Source: Nannocystis pusilla (GTDB lineage: Bacteria > Myxococcota_A > Polyangia > Nannocystales > Nannocystaceae). From it: 64,000 nt of DNA. A program made the translations under genes and the position numbers. The stretch covers positions 5,185,168 to 5,249,167 of the forward strand of contig NZ_JAPNKE010000002.1 in assembly GCF_026626665.1 (NCBI RefSeq), in the 5' to 3' direction. The notes beneath the pieces were generated by a model that saw only the letters and a list, made by a program, of their open reading frames with translations, did not search any database and was not told where the DNA came from. Positions 26,625 to 34,183 of the stretch are shown here, one piece after another (positions within the stretch are counted from its first letter, which is position 1; the number at the start of each line of letters is the position of its first letter).

Positions 26625-26685
26625 TAGTCTCGCGGCCACCGGCGGACCTGTGTGGGCCCGCCGGCAGATTGCATAGGGAGCGAGG
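26625..26685 (+). promoter_or_regulatory. Promoter and structured leader of collagen operon 2
   Basis: The -10-like TAGTCT is at 26625-26630, the hairpin CCGGCGG (26639-26645) with CCGCCGG (26658-26664), then GATTG and a purine-rich ribosome site AGGGAGCGAGG before ATG 26686. Spacing matches the first operon. Confidence 0.5.
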
Positions 26686-27240
26686 ATGCACTTGATGGCA
26701 TGGATTGGAAGTACGGCCCATGGGCCGCCGCGCCCGTGGGCGGCGCTCGGCGTCGTCGCGCTGCTGGCGAGCGCGTGCGCCGACGACACGACCACGGTCA
26801 CCGACACCGCGCAGGGCACGACCACGCAGACGACGGACGACTCCGACACGGAATCGCCGCCGACCACCACGGTCCCCGGGACCACCACGGAGACGCCGCC
26901 GACCACCTCGGAGACCGGCACCGACTCGACCACCGCGGTCGACCCGACGAACCCGACCACCACCGAAACCACCGACACCACCGACACCACCACGACGACG
27001 ACCTCGACGACCACGACCTCGACCACGGACACCACGGATACCGACACCGACGGCACCACCGGCAACGAGGTCGTCGGCAAGTCGATCACCCAGACCGTCA
27101 ACAGCGGGACCGTGGCCCAGAGCCCCAACTTCCGCATGGTCTTCACAATGGGTCAGCCGACCCAGAACCAGGGCGTCTACACCTCGGACAACTTTCGCCT
27201 GCAAGGCGGCCTGATCGGCGCCAACGGGAACCCTCCATGA
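26686..27240 (+). CDS. Thr-rich lipoprotein, partner of collagen-like protein 2
   Basis: A 184-residue paralogue of the protein at 24434. It has a signal with lipobox (LLASAC), the block DDTTTVTDTAQGTTTQTTD shared almost letter for letter with the paralogue, a longer Thr/Asp-rich linker and the same C-terminal module (ITQTVNSGTVAQSPNFRMVF, MGQPTQNQGVYTSDNFRLQG). The stop overlaps the next start as ATGA. The linker diverges far more than the ends, as expected for a spacer under length selection only. Confidence 0.78.
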   Translation: MHLMAWIGSTAHGPPRPWAALGVVALLASACADDTTTVTDTAQGTTTQTTDDSDTESPPTTTVPGTTTETPPTTSETGTDSTTAVDPTNPTTTETTDTTDTTTTTTSTTTTSTTDTTDTDTDGTTGNEVVGKSITQTVNSGTVAQSPNFRMVFTMGQPTQNQGVYTSDNFRLQGGLIGANGNPP

Positions 27241-29036
27241 CGACGCAACGCTTCGCTCCTGTCTTGACGATGAAAAAATGGTGGCTCGGGGCGGTCCTCG
27301 CGGCCGCGTGGGCGGCGCCGATCGAGGCCAGCGCGCTCGCGGTCCCCGAGCTCGTGACCCATCAGGGTCGCCTGTTCGACGGCACCGGCTCGCCCGTCGA
27401 CGGCACCCAGGACCTCACCTTCACCATCTACGACGCCGAGGTCGCCGGCAACGAGATCTGGTCCGAGACCATCACCGTCGACTTCGACGAGGGCTTCTTC
27501 TCCGTCCGCCTCGGCGAGCAATTGGTCCTCGACGAGAACGTCTTCGACGGCTCCACCCGCTGGCTCGGCATCACCGTCGGCGCCGACCCGGAGATGACCC
27601 CTCGCGCCGCCATCGTCAGCGTCCCCTACGCCATGTTCGCCGGCGACGTCCGCGGCGAGATCAACCCGACCAATGTCAATATCGAGGGCTTCGGTCCGGT
27701 CATCGATCAGAATGGTCAATGGGTCGGCGATCCTTCGGGATTGATCGGACCCGCCGGCCCGCCCGGACCTGCCGGGGCCGCCGGTCCCGCCGGCCCCGAG
27801 GGCCCCGCCGGCCCCGAAGGCCCCGCCGGTCCTGCCGGCCCTGCCGGTCCCGTCGGCCCCGAGGGCGCTGCCGGCCCGGCCGGTCCCGAGGGTCCCGCCG
27901 GCCCCGCCGGCCCGGCCGGTCCCGCCGGTCCCGAAGGTCCGCAGGGGCCCGCCGGCGACGTCGGCCAGCCCGGCCCCGCCGGTCCCGCCGGTCCCGCCGG
28001 TCCCGCCGGTCCCGCCGGCCCCGAAGGCCCGCAGGGTCCCCAGGGCCAGCAGGGTCCCCAGGGCGCGCAGGGTCCCCAGGGGCCCCAGGGCGAGACCGGC
28101 CCCCAGGGCGTCCAGGGCGCGCAAGGCGAGCCCGGCCCCGCCGGCCCGCAGGGTCCCCAGGGCGAGACCGGCCCCCAGGGGCCCCAGGGCGCGCAAGGCG
28201 AGCCCGGCCCCGCCGGCCCGCAGGGTCCCCAGGGCGAGACCGGCCCCCAGGGGCCCCAGGGCGCGCAAGGCGAGCCCGGCCCCGCCGGCGCCCAGGGCCC
28301 CCAGGGCGAGCCCGGCCCGCAGGGCGTCCAGGGCGCGCAAGGCGAGCCCGGCCCCGCCGGCCCCGCGGGCGCCGAAGGCCCGCCCGGACCCGCCGGCCCC
28401 GCCGGTCCCACCGGTCCCGCCGGCCCGATCGGCCCCACCGGCCCCGCCGGCCCCACCGGCCCCATCGGCCCCATGGGCCCCGCCGGCCCCGCCGGAGCCA
28501 CCGGTCCCGCCGGTCCCGCCGGTCCCGCCGGCCCCGCCGGCCCCGCCGGCCCCACCGGCCCCGCCGGCCCCACCGGCCCCGCCGGCCCCACCGGCCCCCA
28601 GGGCCCGCAGGGTGCCACGGGCATCGTCGCCACGGCGAAGATCAGCGGCCTCGCGCCGCTGCAGATCTTCGGCGCCAACAACCCGAATCAGCCGTGGCAG
28701 TTCGTCGGACCGACCGTCTCGCTCACGACCGTGGGCAACCAGCGGCTCACCGGAGTGGTCGCCGCGGGCCTCGGCCACGGCACCGCCGACTTCTACATGG
28801 CGGTCGACATCGACCTCTGTTATCGCAGCGGCGCCAATGCGCTGACCAACTTCGCCGGCGGCGTCAACTACCAGAGCACGTACACCGAGTGGCTGCCGTT
28901 CACGCACACGGCCTCGGGGACGGTCGTCCCGGGGGCCGGCGTCTGGGAGGTCGGCTTCTGTGTGCGCCACCAGTGGAGCAACGTGACGCTCGACGTCAAC
29001 GACGCCGTCAACGGCTGGGTCCAGATCACCAACTGA
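27237..29036 (+). CDS. Collagen-like secreted protein, long copy
   Basis: The protein has 599 residues from ATG 27237 in one unbroken frame. It has a signal peptide (WWLGAVLAAAWAAPIEASA), an N-terminal domain almost identical to the short copy, and about 97 uninterrupted Gly-X-Y triplets from about 27747 to 28620. The C-terminal domain has DLCYRSG and GFCVRHQ cysteines. The middle of the helix is built of 24-residue units GPAGPQGPQGETGPQGPQGA-QGEP, repeated three times at 72-base spacing from about 28138. Pro stands mainly in X, Ala/Gln/Glu/Thr in Y, as in bacterial collagens that fold without hydroxyproline. It is likely a surface fibre or spike displayed with its lipoprotein partner. Confidence 0.88.
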   Translation: MTTQRFAPVLTMKKWWLGAVLAAAWAAPIEASALAVPELVTHQGRLFDGTGSPVDGTQDLTFTIYDAEVAGNEIWSETITVDFDEGFFSVRLGEQLVLDENVFDGSTRWLGITVGADPEMTPRAAIVSVPYAMFAGDVRGEINPTNVNIEGFGPVIDQNGQWVGDPSGLIGPAGPPGPAGAAGPAGPEGPAGPEGPAGPAGPAGPVGPEGAAGPAGPEGPAGPAGPAGPAGPEGPQGPAGDVGQPGPAGPAGPAGPAGPAGPEGPQGPQGQQGPQGAQGPQGPQGETGPQGVQGAQGEPGPAGPQGPQGETGPQGPQGAQGEPGPAGPQGPQGETGPQGPQGAQGEPGPAGAQGPQGEPGPQGVQGAQGEPGPAGPAGAEGPPGPAGPAGPTGPAGPIGPTGPAGPTGPIGPMGPAGPAGATGPAGPAGPAGPAGPAGPTGPAGPTGPAGPTGPQGPQGATGIVATAKISGLAPLQIFGANNPNQPWQFVGPTVSLTTVGNQRLTGVVAAGLGHGTADFYMAVDIDLCYRSGANALTNFAGGVNYQSTYTEWLPFTHTASGTVVPGAGVWEVGFCVRHQWSNVTLDVNDAVNGWVQITN

Positions 29037-29048
29037 ACCGCCAGCCCG

Positions 29049-29081
29049 GCGCGCCCTGCTGCTGCTGGCAGCAGGGCGCGC
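29049..29081 (+). terminator. Strong hairpin behind collagen operon 2
   Basis: A perfect 14-bp stem (GCGCGCCCTGCTGC with GCAGCAGGGCGCGC) with a 5-base loop starts 12 bases behind the stop. It lacks a T-run, but its strength and place suggest transcription termination or 3' end protection. Confidence 0.65.
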
Positions 29082-29106
29082 GTTCAGGCACCCTTACCGC
29101 CTCTCC

Positions 29107-29555
29107 GTGTCGACCCCGACGGCAATCCTCCTGGCTGGCGCCATGCTCGCGCTGGCCCTCTTCTTCGGTCTCCGCGGCCTGAACCCGGCCTCCGCCGTTC
29201 CGCCCGCGGCTCCGCCCGAGCCCCCCGCGCTCGCATCGGCCCCGCCGTCGCCCCCGCCGGTCGACCTCGCCGTCGCGCGCCAGCACGCCGCCAACGCCCT
29301 CGCCTATCACCGCGGCGCGCTGCGTCAGAGCTGCTATCTGCCCGCGGTCGCCGGCGAGGCGTCGCCGCCGACCATCTCGTTCACCTTCAACTTCACCTTC
29401 GACCCCGAGGGCGCGCAGATCGCCCGCGGCGTGGTCGAGACCCGCGGCGAGGCCCGGCAGGCGATCACCCAGTGCGTGCTCGCCCAGCTGCCGGCGCTGC
29501 GGATCCCCGCCCTGGTCAGGTCGTCACGGCCGACCTCCCCCTGTCCTTTCCATAA
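29107..29555 (+). CDS. Secreted CY-type protein (one frameshift)
   Basis: The GTG start gives an N-terminal anchor (AILLAGAMLALALFFGLRGL), a Pro-rich linker and a domain with RQSCYLPAV, FTFNFTFDPEGAQIARGVVE and AITQCVLAQLPALRIP. That is the spacing of the AgmX/PglI-like CY domain (CY, then .G.....V, then C). A C is missing near 29505 (GCCCTGG for GCCCCTGG); with it the protein ends PGQVVTADLPLSFP and TAA 29553-29555, inside a GACATGTC-type repeat. The next gene encodes a related protein 33 bases on, so the two probably form an operon. Confidence 0.7.
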
Positions 29556-29580
29556 TGTCCTGAAAGACATGTCCGAAGGA
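29541..29580. repeat. GACATGTC-type repeat spanning a stop and the next ribosome site, copy m
   Basis: CTGTCCTTTC-CATAATGTCC-TGAAAGACATGTCCGAAGGA. The first half contains the stop of the upstream gene and the second half supplies GAAGGAG, the Shine-Dalgarno of the next gene. It thus lies where it could affect translation of the downstream gene. Confidence 0.55.
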
Positions 29581-29588
29581 GCATCATC

Positions 29589-30269
29589 ATGGCCTCGCGC
29601 AGCTTCTACCTCGTGAGCGCGGCGCTGCTCGCCGGCATCGGTCTGCTCGCGTGGCAGCTCGTCGGCGACGCGCCCGCACCAGGGCCCTCGGCCGAGGCCT
29701 CGGCCGCGAGCGCGGCCGCCGACGACGACGGCCGCCGACTCGGCGTCGGCGCCGCCGACTACGACCCGGCCCGCGCCACCGAGCGCCACGCCATGCCGGT
29801 CGGCACCGTCGAACCGGGGACGCCCGCCTCGTCCGCGGTCGCCACCCGGGAGCGGCCCGCGGCCGAGCCGGTCGCCCCGTCCCCGCCCCTGACGGGCAGC
29901 CCCGGCCTGAACGCCGCCAGCGAGGCGAGCGAGGCGGCCCGGCCCGCCGTCGAGGCGGCCCTGCGCGCCGACTTCCAGGCCCGCCGCGACAGCCTGCGCA
30001 AGCGCTGCTGGCCCGCGGGCTCGGACTACGCCGCCACGTTCACGGTCGAGGCCACCTACACCGCCGAGGGCCAGATGGTGGCGCTCGGCGTCCCCGACGT
30101 GCCCGGCATGCCCGGCGTCGGCACCTGCCTGATGGGACAGATCGCCCAGACCCCGCCCGCGCTGCCCCAGCCCCCCGGCGTCGACGTCTCGGTGGCCGTG
30201 CCCATCGCCTTCGACGGCTCGCAAGCCCCGCCCCCGCGCGAGCGCCCGGACCCCGAGGCGCGCGGCTGA
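29589..30269 (+). CDS. Secreted CY-type protein with N-terminal anchor
   Basis: The protein has 226 residues from ATG 29589 with Shine-Dalgarno AAGGAG. The N-terminal membrane anchor is YLVSAALLAGIGLLAWQLVG, then a long Ala/Pro/Asp linker of about 110 residues, then a C-terminal domain with RRDSLRKRCWPAG, AATFTVEATYTAEGQMVALG and VGTCLMGQIA. Order and Cys positions match the upstream gene and the CY domain at 9216. Periplasmic exposure is likely. Its partners are unknown, but three such proteins in 21 kb suggest an envelope complex family. Confidence 0.7.
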   Translation: MASRSFYLVSAALLAGIGLLAWQLVGDAPAPGPSAEASAASAAADDDGRRLGVGAADYDPARATERHAMPVGTVEPGTPASSAVATRERPAAEPVAPSPPLTGSPGLNAASEASEAARPAVEAALRADFQARRDSLRKRCWPAGSDYAATFTVEATYTAEGQMVALGVPDVPGMPGVGTCLMGQIAQTPPALPQPPGVDVSVAVPIAFDGSQAPPPRERPDPEARG

Positions 30270-30293
30270 GGCGAGCGCCGCTGCGCTATCGCG

Positions 30294-30318
30294 CGACATG
30301 TCCCGAGAGACATTTGCA
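30294..30318. repeat. GACATGTC-type repeat, copy n
   Basis: CGACATGTCCCGAGAGACATTTGC, two half sites around CCCGAGA, 25 bases behind the stop of the CY-type gene. Confidence 0.55.
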
Positions 30319-30364
30319 TAACCACCGCACGCGCGCGCCAGCCCGAGCCGCCCGCCGTTCGCCA

Positions 30365-30860
30365 GCCATCATTCCGGGCACTGCCGCCGGCGGCCACTCG
30401 CGTGCCGGCGACCCTGCCCGCTCCGTCAGTCGCTGCCACCATTCCGTGAACCGCCGGCGGCCGCCCGGTGCCGGCGAGCTGCCCGCCCGCCCGTCGCTGC
30501 CACCATTCCGTGGAACGCCGGCGGCCGCCCGGGTGCCGCCAGTCTTTGCCACCATTCCGTGGAGCGCCGGCGGCCGCCCGCGTCCCGGCGAGCGCCTGCC
30601 CGTGCCGCCGGTCGCTGCCATCACTCCGTGAAACGCCGGGTGCCGCCAGTCTTTGCCACCATTCCGTGGAGCGCCGGCGGCCGCCCGCGTCCCGGCGAGC
30701 GCCTGCCCGTGCCGCCGGTCGCTGCCATCACTCCGTGAAACGCCGGCCGCCGCCCGGGTGCCGCAGTCTTTGCCACCATTCCGTGGAGCGCCGGCGGCCG
30801 CCCGCGTCCCGGCGAGCGCCTGCCCGTGCCGCCGGTCGCTGCCACCATTCGCGCGGGAGC
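30365..30860 (+). repeat. Compound minisatellite, nine copies of GCCAYCATTCCGTG
   Basis: Core copies start at 30365, 30435, 30499, 30548, 30617, 30655, 30724, 30772 and 30841. Distances are 70, 64, 49, 69, 38, 69, 48 and 69 bases. From 30548 on a higher-order unit of 107-117 bases (a 69-base step then a 38-49-base step) is repeated almost perfectly three times. The common core is TGCCACCATTCCGTGGAGCG, followed by CCGGCGGCCGCCCG. Spacer sequences repeat too, so it is not a CRISPR array. No gene is supported between 30270 and 31128; read on the minus strand the array gives the peptide HGMVAKTGG repeatedly, but without a start or a stable frame. Confidence 0.75.
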
Positions 30861-31128
30861 GACCGCGGTCCTGTGAAAGCACGCCCCTTCGACTCGCCGA
30901 CGACCTCGACCGGCATGGCCTCGCGGACAGGCAGCTGAACGCGATTCACTGCGCCCCGCCCGATCTGCCGATCTGCGAACGCGCCGACGCGCGCAGCTCT
31001 TGCGCGCCGTTTCGCCCCTTGTGGCCGCCGCGCGACACCTAACGGCGATTCCTAACACAGTTCGGGGCATGCTCACCTCGAGCAACCTCGGTCACGCGTG
31101 CTTGCCCTATCCACCCAGGCACAAGACG

Positions 31129-32265
31129 ATGACGGCCATGAACAGCGACCCCGGGTATCTAGCGCGCGCGCGGCGAATCGTCGAAGAGATCATCGCTCCG
31201 CACGCCTGCGACGTCGATCGCGGCCAGTATCCGCGGACCGCAATGCGCAGCCTGGGGGCCGCCGGCCTGCTCGGCCTCACGAGCGCCGAGGACGTGGGTG
31301 GCGCCGGCCTCGGCTTGCGGGCCGCGGCCGAGGTCGTCGAGTTCGTCGGCGGCGCGTGTGGTTCGACCGGCATGGTCTTGTGTATGCATTATTGCGGGGC
31401 CGCGGTGATCGAGCGCCACGGCCCGCGCGCCGTCCGGGCGGCCATCGCCGCCGGCGAGCACATCACCACCCTCGCCTTCTCCGAGGCCGGCTCGCGCAGC
31501 CACTTCTGGGCCCCCGTCAGCACCGCGCGGGCGGTCGCCGGCGCCAAGATCCGCCTCGACGCCGAGAAGAGCTGGTCGACCTCCGCCGGCCAGGCCGACA
31601 GCTACGTGTGGTCGAGCCAGCCGGTCGCCGCCCAGGAGCTCAGCACCTTGTGGCTGGTGCCCGCGAGCGCCCCGGGTCTCAGCGTCCCGCGCCCGTTCGA
31701 CGGCCTCGGCCTGCGCGGCAATTCGTCGGCGCCGATCCGGGCCGACAACGTCCTCGTCGACGCCTCGGCCATGCTCGGCCTCGACGGCGGCGGCCTCGAC
31801 ATCATGATGACCACCGTCCTGCCGCACTTCCAGGTGCTCTCGGCCGCCTGCTACGTCGGGCTCGTCGACGCCGCGGTGACCGGCGCGATCGCCCACGCCA
31901 GCCGGGCCCGCTTCGCCCACATCGATCAGACCCTCGCCGACCTGCCGACCATCCGCGCCTTCGTCGCTCGTTGCATCGTCAAGCGCGACATGGCCCGCGC
32001 CCTCCTGGCCGACACCCTCGCCGCCCTCGAGAGCAGCCGCCCCGACGCCCTGCTGCGCGTGCTCGAGGTCAAGGCAGCCGCCGCCGAGGTCGCCACCGAG
32101 GTCACCGAGCTGGCCATGCGGATCTGCGGCGGCGCGGCCTTCCGCAAGGAAGTCGGCGTCGAACGCCACTTCCGCGACGCCCACGCGGCGACCGTGATGT
32201 CGCCGACGACCGACCTGCTCTACGACTTCATCGGGAAGCACGCGTGCGGCCTGCCGCTGCTGTGA
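31129..32265 (+). CDS. Acyl-CoA dehydrogenase family protein
   Basis: The protein has 378 residues from ATG 31129 (a second ATG at 31138), the normal length for the family. The N-terminal helical domain (ALGAAGLLGLTSAEDVGGAG type) is followed by the beta-domain (ITTLAFSEAGSRSHFWAPVS and RLDAEKSWSTSAGQADSYVW) and the C-terminal helical domain ending RICGGAAFRKEVGVERHFRD with AHAATVMSPTTDLLYDF. The flavin-proximal GG...... VER..RDA block is conserved. The sequence is closer in style to the dibenzothiophene-desulfurisation/acyl-CoA dehydrogenase-like branch than to beta-oxidation enzymes, which I infer from the weak canonical substrate motifs. It stands alone, with no electron-transfer partner nearby. 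Confidence 0.85.
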   Translation: MTAMNSDPGYLARARRIVEEIIAPHACDVDRGQYPRTAMRSLGAAGLLGLTSAEDVGGAGLGLRAAAEVVEFVGGACGSTGMVLCMHYCGAAVIERHGPRAVRAAIAAGEHITTLAFSEAGSRSHFWAPVSTARAVAGAKIRLDAEKSWSTSAGQADSYVWSSQPVAAQELSTLWLVPASAPGLSVPRPFDGLGLRGNSSAPIRADNVLVDASAMLGLDGGGLDIMMTTVLPHFQVLSAACYVGLVDAAVTGAIAHASRARFAHIDQTLADLPTIRAFVARCIVKRDMARALLADTLAALESSRPDALLRVLEVKAAAAEVATEVTELAMRICGGAAFRKEVGVERHFRDAHAATVMSPTTDLLYDFIGKHACGLPLL

Positions 32266-32359
32266 AGCGGCCCTGCGACGAACAGCCTCACCCCACGGGG
32301 TGAGGCGTGCTGTCGGAGGGCGATGCGGCCTGCCGCGCCCTGCCGGCGAACCGGCGGGC

Positions 32360-32956
32360 TCACCGGCGCCGGCGGAGCAACAGCACCGCGACGGCGAGCC
32401 ACGCGAGCGCGCCCTCGGCGGTGCTCGTCGCGTTGCAACCGCAGCCGTCGTCCTTCGAGCCGCCGCCGCTGTCGTTGCTGGTGTCGGTGCCTGCGCCCGT
32501 GCTGGCGTCGACACCCGTCGTGTCGGAGCCGCCGCTCGAGGTGGGGTCGTCGGTGGTCGCCGCGGCCTCGACGGTGATCTTCACGTGCTCCGAGAAGGCC
32601 ACGGAGAAGTTGCCGTTGTCGACCGTGGCGCGCAGCTCGTGCTCGCCGGGCGCGAGCGTCACCTCGAAGGTCGCCTTGCCGTTCGGGCACTCGGTCATCG
32701 CGTCGCAGGAGCCGAGGGAGACGATGTCGCCGTCCGGGTCGGCGTGCAGCTCGACGGTGCTGGCGGGGACGTCGGTGCACCCTCCCGTGTCGCACTGCTC
32801 GATGTCGCCGTACATCACCTCGACGGTGAACGGCGGGGTGACGACGGCGCCCGCCTTCGGCGAGGTGATCACGGGTTCGACGGCGGCGCTGGCGAGCGTG
32901 CACCAGCCGAGGCTTGCGACCAGGGCGATGCGCGGGATGAATGTAGGCGACGACAT
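32360..32956 (-). CDS. Secreted protein with MYXO-CTERM-like sorting tail
   Basis: The protein has 198 residues from ATG 32956. The signal peptide is IALVASLGWCTLASA. A beta-sandwich domain (VEPVITSPKAGAVVTPPFTV, EVTLAPGEHELRATVDNGNF) is like the Ig-type domain of secreted myxobacterial proteins. A Thr/Ser/Gly linker follows, and then a tail GCGCNATSTAEGALAWLAVA-VLLLRRRR. Cys, a hydrophobic helix and terminal arginines are the MYXO-CTERM layout that directs surface anchoring in Myxococcota. TACCAT stands eight bases before the ATG. It supports the taxonomic assignment of the window. Confidence 0.8.
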   Translation of the reverse strand: MSSPTFIPRIALVASLGWCTLASAAVEPVITSPKAGAVVTPPFTVEVMYGDIEQCDTGGCTDVPASTVELHADPDGDIVSLGSCDAMTECPNGKATFEVTLAPGEHELRATVDNGNFSVAFSEHVKITVEAAATTDDPTSSGGSDTTGVDASTGAGTDTSNDSGGGSKDDGCGCNATSTAEGALAWLAVAVLLLRRRR

Positions 32957-33152
32957 ACGCGGCGATGGTAAGCCGCACGACCGACGCCAACAAGCGCGCG
33001 CGGACGAGCCTCACCTGTTCGAAGAGCCAGACGGTGGACGTCGTCACCGCACGCCCACGATTTCGTCGCCTCGGAACGCACCCTCGGCGCGCCGGCCCGC
33101 GCCCGTCGATCTACTCGCGACGACAGGGCTCGGGTATCGTCGCCCTCCCACC

Positions 33153-34121
33153 ATGGAAGAACCGACGCTCGCCGACCTGCGCGCCGAAAACCAGCGACTC
33201 CGCACGGAAATCGCCCGCCTCGAGCGCGACGCCACCGAGGCGCAGCGAGCCGTCGAGGACCGGCTCAAGCTCGCTACGGCGCTCGAGAACATCTACCGCG
33301 CGGTGCCGGACATCTTCTTCCAGATCCGCGTCGACGGCACCATCACGAACTACCTCGCCAGCCCGACCAGCCCGCTCTACGTCCCGCCCGAGGTGTTCCT
33401 CGGCAAGCGCATGCAGGACGTGGTGCCGCCCGACGTCGGCGCACTCACCGTGGAGGCGCTCGCGGAGGCGACGGGCCCGGCCGGCAAGGCCCGGATGGAG
33501 TACTCGCTCGAGATCGGCGGCGCGGTCGAGTGGTTCGAGGCGCGGCTGATCCGGACCAGCGCGGACGAGATGATCATCGTCGTCCGCAACATCAGCGAGC
33601 AGCGCCGCGCCCGCGAGACGGTGCTGCGGCTCAACCGCGAGCTCGAAGCCCGGGTGCATGAGCGGACCGTCGCGCTCGAGCTCGCCGCGGCCGAGAGCGC
33701 CGCGCTGCAGCAACAAGTCATCGAGGCCCAGCGCGCGACGCTGCAGGCGCTGTCGACCCCGCTGGTGCCGATCGCCCGTCACGTCGTCGCCGTCCCGCTG
33801 ATCGGCGACGTCGACGCCGACCGTGCCGGCCGCTTGCTCGAGGCGATCCTGGACGGCGTGCAGGCCCGACGGGCCGCGTTCGTGCTGCTCGACGTCACCG
33901 GCGTGCCGCGGGTCGACACCGTCGCGGCGCGGGCCCTCGCCGACGTCGCCCGCGCGGTCAAGCTGCTCGGCGCGGAGCTGGTGCTCACCGGCATCGGCCC
34001 CGAGGTCGCACGCACGCTCGTCGACCTCGGGGCCGACTTCGGCGGCGCGCGCACGTTGCCGAGCCTCGAGCACGGGATCGCCCACGCGATGCAGGCGGCG
34101 CCGCAGACCCGCCGCGCCTGA
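33153..34121 (+). CDS. PAS-STAS domain regulatory protein
   Basis: The protein has 322 residues from ATG 33153. An N-terminal coiled coil (LADLRAENQRLRTEIARLER), a PAS domain (AVPDIFFQIRVDGTITNYLA, EWFEARLIRTSADEMIIVVR) and a second coiled coil lead to a C-terminal STAS domain. In the STAS domain, AFVLLDVTGVPRVDTVAARA resembles the RsbR/RsbS strand-helix with the acceptor region, followed by LLGAELVLTGIGPEVARTLV. This is the RsbR-type sensor of stressosome-like or partner-switching control. The usual phosphorylatable Ser/Thr of RsbR lies where V-DT-V is here, so Thr of VDTVA may be the site (inference). No kinase partner is adjacent. Confidence 0.85.
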   Translation: MEEPTLADLRAENQRLRTEIARLERDATEAQRAVEDRLKLATALENIYRAVPDIFFQIRVDGTITNYLASPTSPLYVPPEVFLGKRMQDVVPPDVGALTVEALAEATGPAGKARMEYSLEIGGAVEWFEARLIRTSADEMIIVVRNISEQRRARETVLRLNRELEARVHERTVALELAAAESAALQQQVIEAQRATLQALSTPLVPIARHVVAVPLIGDVDADRAGRLLEAILDGVQARRAAFVLLDVTGVPRVDTVAARALADVARAVKLLGAELVLTGIGPEVARTLVDLGADFGGARTLPSLEHGIAHAMQAAPQTRRA

Positions 34122-34183
34122 GCGCAGCCCGCCCGAGCCCGCGGTTCCGCTCGTCTCGCCGGAGACCGGCAACCGTGCCGGCC

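Noticed and set aside
27177..28970. A long open minus-strand frame opposite the collagen-like gene, glycine-rich
   Set aside because: It is the mirror of Gly-X-Y codons (GGC/CCG) and has no start, domain or codon pattern of its own.
30365..30860. CRISPR array
   Set aside because: Repeat is only 14 bases, steps vary from 38 to 70 and the spacers are themselves repeated; no cas genes.
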